Shown here in pieces: positions 62,371-64,000 of a stretch of DNA of 64,000 bases (its first letter is position 1; every line of letters begins with the position of its first letter). Below the pieces are notes generated by a model, which made no database searches, was not told where the DNA came from, and worked only from the letters and a program-made list of their open reading frames with translations. The translations under genes were made by a program, and so were the position numbers. This DNA comes from an uncultured Bacillota bacterium. GTDB taxonomy: Bacteria; Bacillota_I; Bacilli_A; RF39; UBA660. The stretch covers positions 26,607 through 90,606 of the forward strand of contig CAUAFL010000005.1 in assembly GCA_958428295.1 (NCBI GenBank), given 5' to 3'.

Positions 62371-62399
62371 ATTCTACACAATTAACGCCTTTTTGTAAA
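62371..62399 (-). promoter_or_regulatory. Sigma-A promoter of the mraZ operon
   Basis: Minus strand TTTACA, 17-bp spacer, TAGAAT. About 45 nt upstream of ATG 62326. Confidence 0.7.
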
Positions 62400-62577
62400 T
62401 CTTTTCCTCTTTATTTTGCATGACAAAAAATGCAATTGACAAAAAAATGTCAAGAAAAAAATAAGCAATTTGCCTATTTTGCATATTTTAATATCTTAGG
62501 TTTTTTCATAGTAAAGATCTAAATTCATAGTATTCCTTAGAAAAACGCTTCTTTTGGGCTATTACAAAACCTAATCA
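62400..62577. other. Intergenic region upstream of mraZ with inverted and direct repeats
   Basis: No gene. It has the inverted repeat TTGACA-N6-TGTCAA (62436-62453), a direct repeat TGACAAAAAA (62421 and 62437) and A/T-rich sequence. It separates mraZ from the end of the ldh pair; part of it may act as a regulatory site or as terminator for the gene ending at 62578. Confidence 0.45.
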
Positions 62578-62916
62578 CTAATCTTGATGCCTGCGATTAC
62601 TGCGTTCTTTCTTTTCTAATGTTACTACTTTACTATAACTGATAACACCAGTGATTAACAGGGCCATATTGAGAAATAACACTAGTAGTGCAGAAAAATT
62701 TCCCCTTTCTAATAAAGATAATAAATGGGTAATTTCATTTTCGATGGCAGCATTACGAGTAAAGAAGAAACCAAGGGTCAATATAAAAGTAAGAAGTGTC
62801 CCTAGTAATAGAAAAATGGCGCAAGACCATTGATGATGTCGAAAAAATTTGTAAATGCTGACAAAATTAATGGCATAAAATAAAAACAACAAAACAAGAA
62901 ATAAATAATTCCACAT
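62578..62916 (-). CDS. Small membrane protein downstream of ldh
   Basis: A 112-residue product with three hydrophobic helices (about 1-23, 30-52, 74-96) and a basic C-terminus (KKERSNRRHQD). No family recognised. Begins 9 nt after the ldh stop, so likely in the same transcript. Function unknown. Confidence 0.65.
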   Translation of the reverse strand: MWNYLFLVLLFLFYAINFVSIYKFFRHHQWSCAIFLLLGTLLTFILTLGFFFTRNAAIENEITHLLSLLERGNFSALLVLFLNMALLITGVISYSKVVTLEKKERSNRRHQD

Positions 62917-62925
62917 AATAACTCC

Positions 62926-63846
62926 TTAATATAATTCTGGTGGTACCACTTTAGCAAGAGATGCTTTAATAACCGCTGCCGAAGCAGCGAAAGCCTTTTG
63001 TTCCTCAGCACTCAGTTTCATTGCCACTTTTTTCTCTACTCCCTGACGGCCAATCATCACAGGTGTAGAAAGATAGATACCAAATTCCTGTTGGTAATTA
63101 GAGACCGGATAAACGATATGTTCATCTTTTAATATGGCCATGGTTAAACGAGTAAGACAAGCAGCAATGCCATGATTGGTAAATTTTTTATAGGCAATGA
63201 TTGTACTTCCCATCTCCTTTGTAGAAAGAGCAAATTGATTTTTTTGTTCTTCACTTAGGAGGGTATTAATATTTTGCAATCCAATATTAGCATTATTCCA
63301 AGCAACAAACTGACTATTCCCATGTTCCCCTAGAACATAAGCAGTAATGGATGAAGGAGAAACAGCTAATGTTTTACTTAGTAAACTTTTAAGACGTATC
63401 GTATCTAGCATCGTTCCTGTCCCAATGACCTTTTCATAAGGATAGTCTGCATAATATGCTACGAGATAAGTTGAAACATCTAAAGGATTTGTCGCTACTA
63501 AGAAAATCCCGGTAAAATGGTGTTTCATCACCTCTTCAACGATTTGACGAAGAATGTTATTAGCACCTTCTAAATCATCTAATCGATCAGCCATTGACTG
63601 AGGAAGCCCAGCACACAAACAAACAATATCTGCCGTCTCACAATCATGATAATCACCAATCCGTAAAGAGACTGTCTTATTTTTTAGAGCGAGCGCTTGT
63701 TCTAAATCTAGTACTTCTCCTTGTATTCTTTCTTGATTGGGGTCGATTAAAACTATTTCTATGGCTATATTAGGCTCTAAAGCTAGTTGCTCTATATAAT
63801 CTAACCCTACGTTGCCACAACCGATAACAACAATCTTATGTTTCAT
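62926..63846 (-). CDS. ldh: L-lactate dehydrogenase
   Basis: NAD-dependent dehydrogenase of the LDH/MDH family. The 306-residue product has the NAD site VVIGCGNVGLDY, loop AGLPQSMADRLDDL with Gln (lactate- rather than malate-type) and Arg, TNPLDVSTYLV, GTGTMLDTIRLK (Asp/Arg), and active-site GEHGNS. It would turn pyruvate into lactate during fermentation. ATG 63846 follows AAAGGTAGGA; the longer frame to 63894 does not have a ribosome site. No allosteric details can be read. Confidence 0.93.
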   Translation of the reverse strand: MKHKIVVIGCGNVGLDYIEQLALEPNIAIEIVLIDPNQERIQGEVLDLEQALALKNKTVSLRIGDYHDCETADIVCLCAGLPQSMADRLDDLEGANNILRQIVEEVMKHHFTGIFLVATNPLDVSTYLVAYYADYPYEKVIGTGTMLDTIRLKSLLSKTLAVSPSSITAYVLGEHGNSQFVAWNNANIGLQNINTLLSEEQKNQFALSTKEMGSTIIAYKKFTNHGIAACLTRLTMAILKDEHIVYPVSNYQQEFGIYLSTPVMIGRQGVEKKVAMKLSAEEQKAFAASAAVIKASLAKVVPPELY

Positions 63847-63897
63847 ATTTATCCTACCTTTCTTTGTTAGTGTACCATAATTTTGCTTTCTCATAAA

Positions 63898-63928
63898 TAA
63901 AAAAACAAAGCAAAAGCAAGTGCTTTTG
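63898..63928 (-). terminator. Terminator of surface gene D
   Basis: Stem CAAAAGC / GCTTTTG with loop ACTT on the minus strand, followed by a T-run (63898-63905), 4 nt after the stop of copy D. Confidence 0.7.
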
Positions 63929-63932
63929 GGAA

Positions 63933-64000
63933 CTAACTAGTAAAGTCATAATATAACAATAATTTATCTCGATCGGTTAGATGAATACTATTCTTGAAAT
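63933..64000 (-). CDS. Surface protein copy D, C-terminal end (cut by window edge)
   Basis: The last 22 codons read KNSIHLTDRDKLLLYYDFTS and match the end of copy A (29528-30739) at residue level and nearly at base level. So a fourth family member with a LamG-type ending starts beyond the window. Its leader cannot be seen. Confidence 0.8.
   Translation of the reverse strand, partial: FKNSIHLTDRDKLLLYYDFTS

Noticed and set aside
1..64000. CRISPR arrays, rRNA or tRNA genes
   Set aside because: No regularly spaced direct repeats, rRNA-like sequence or recognisable tRNA cloverleaf was found by eye; weak tRNA-like folds cannot be fully excluded without a search.
1..64000. Alternative genetic code (TGA as Trp)
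   Set aside because: TGA ends several genes in tight ATGA overlaps (for example at 5100 and 48376) and Trp is encoded by TGG.

Overview
The window is AT-rich bacterial chromosome with Bacillota (Bacilli-type) gene content: dnaB/dnaI helicase-loading genes, ylbD-ylbE-ylbF-rsmD, comEA-comEC, yebC-ruvA-ruvB-queA, efp, tig, smc, greA, paired U32 (TrhP-like) genes, ftsK, and mraZ-rsmH-ftsL-pbp with ftsA-ftsZ. TGA is used as a stop (for example in ATGA overlaps), so this is not a code-4 mollicute. A broken CotJC-type manganese catalase, a YlbD-like protein and an SpoVB-type flippase suggest spore-forming ancestry, but no definite sporulation operon is present. An uncultured gut-type member of Bacilli is a reasonable guess; I cannot name the species. 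Most genes are on the minus strand with short gaps. Many promoters carry an extended -10 (TGnTATAAT).

Layout. 1-2.9 kb: right end of an integrated element (large serine recombinase C-terminus, an orphan gene, a decayed gene), ending inside cotJC, of which only the 3' half remains (2.9-3.3 kb). 3.3-6.9 kb: aspS, a small coupled ORF, hisS. 7.1-12.8 kb: three large uncharacterised proteins, two of them membrane anchored. 12.9-19 kb: Smr protein, PfkB kinase, efp, rpmG, tig and an AgrC-like two-component pair. 19-27.2 kb: queA, ruvB, ruvA, yebC, dnaI, comEC, comEA. 27.3-29.4 kb: ftsW-type gene, a 55-residue membrane peptide, def. 29.5-43.4 kb: two copies of a repeated surface-protein cassette surrounding dnaB, a flippase, an OmpR-type two-component system, rsmD/ylbF, small regulator modules and ylbE/ylbD. 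43.4-52.7 kb: smc, greA, dgt-like HD hydrolase, two U32 proteins, ftsK. 52.8-62.4 kb: a duplicated Xre/membrane-protein module, ftsZ, ftsA, a third (damaged) surface cassette, a second 55-residue peptide, pbp, ftsL, rsmH, mraZ. 62.5-64 kb: small membrane protein, ldh, and the 3' end of a fourth surface-cassette gene at the window edge.

The most unusual system is the repeated surface-protein cassette. Each of the three complete copies has, upstream of a TasA/camelysin-like secreted protein gene, a nearly identical leader: a promoter, a strong ribosome site, a 17-18 codon ORF containing a run of 9 or 10 G, a hairpin with a U-rich 3' side, then a TATAAT box and the structural gene. Runs of 9 and 10 G both end the leader peptide before the hairpin. 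A run of 8 or 11 G would open a third frame that runs into or through the hairpin. This suggests, but does not prove, slipped-strand phase variation acting through a transcription attenuator. The third copy also carries a frameshift in a second G run inside its coding region.

Other points: cotJC split by the integrated element; a premature stop at codon 7 of ftsK; a duplicated repressor/membrane-protein module with a palindromic operator over the -35 box; three TGGNN repeats with 10-bp period in the mraZ leader; direct-repeat candidate sites for the OmpR-type regulator; and conserved gene clusters (ylb and dcw) interrupted by the repeated modules.
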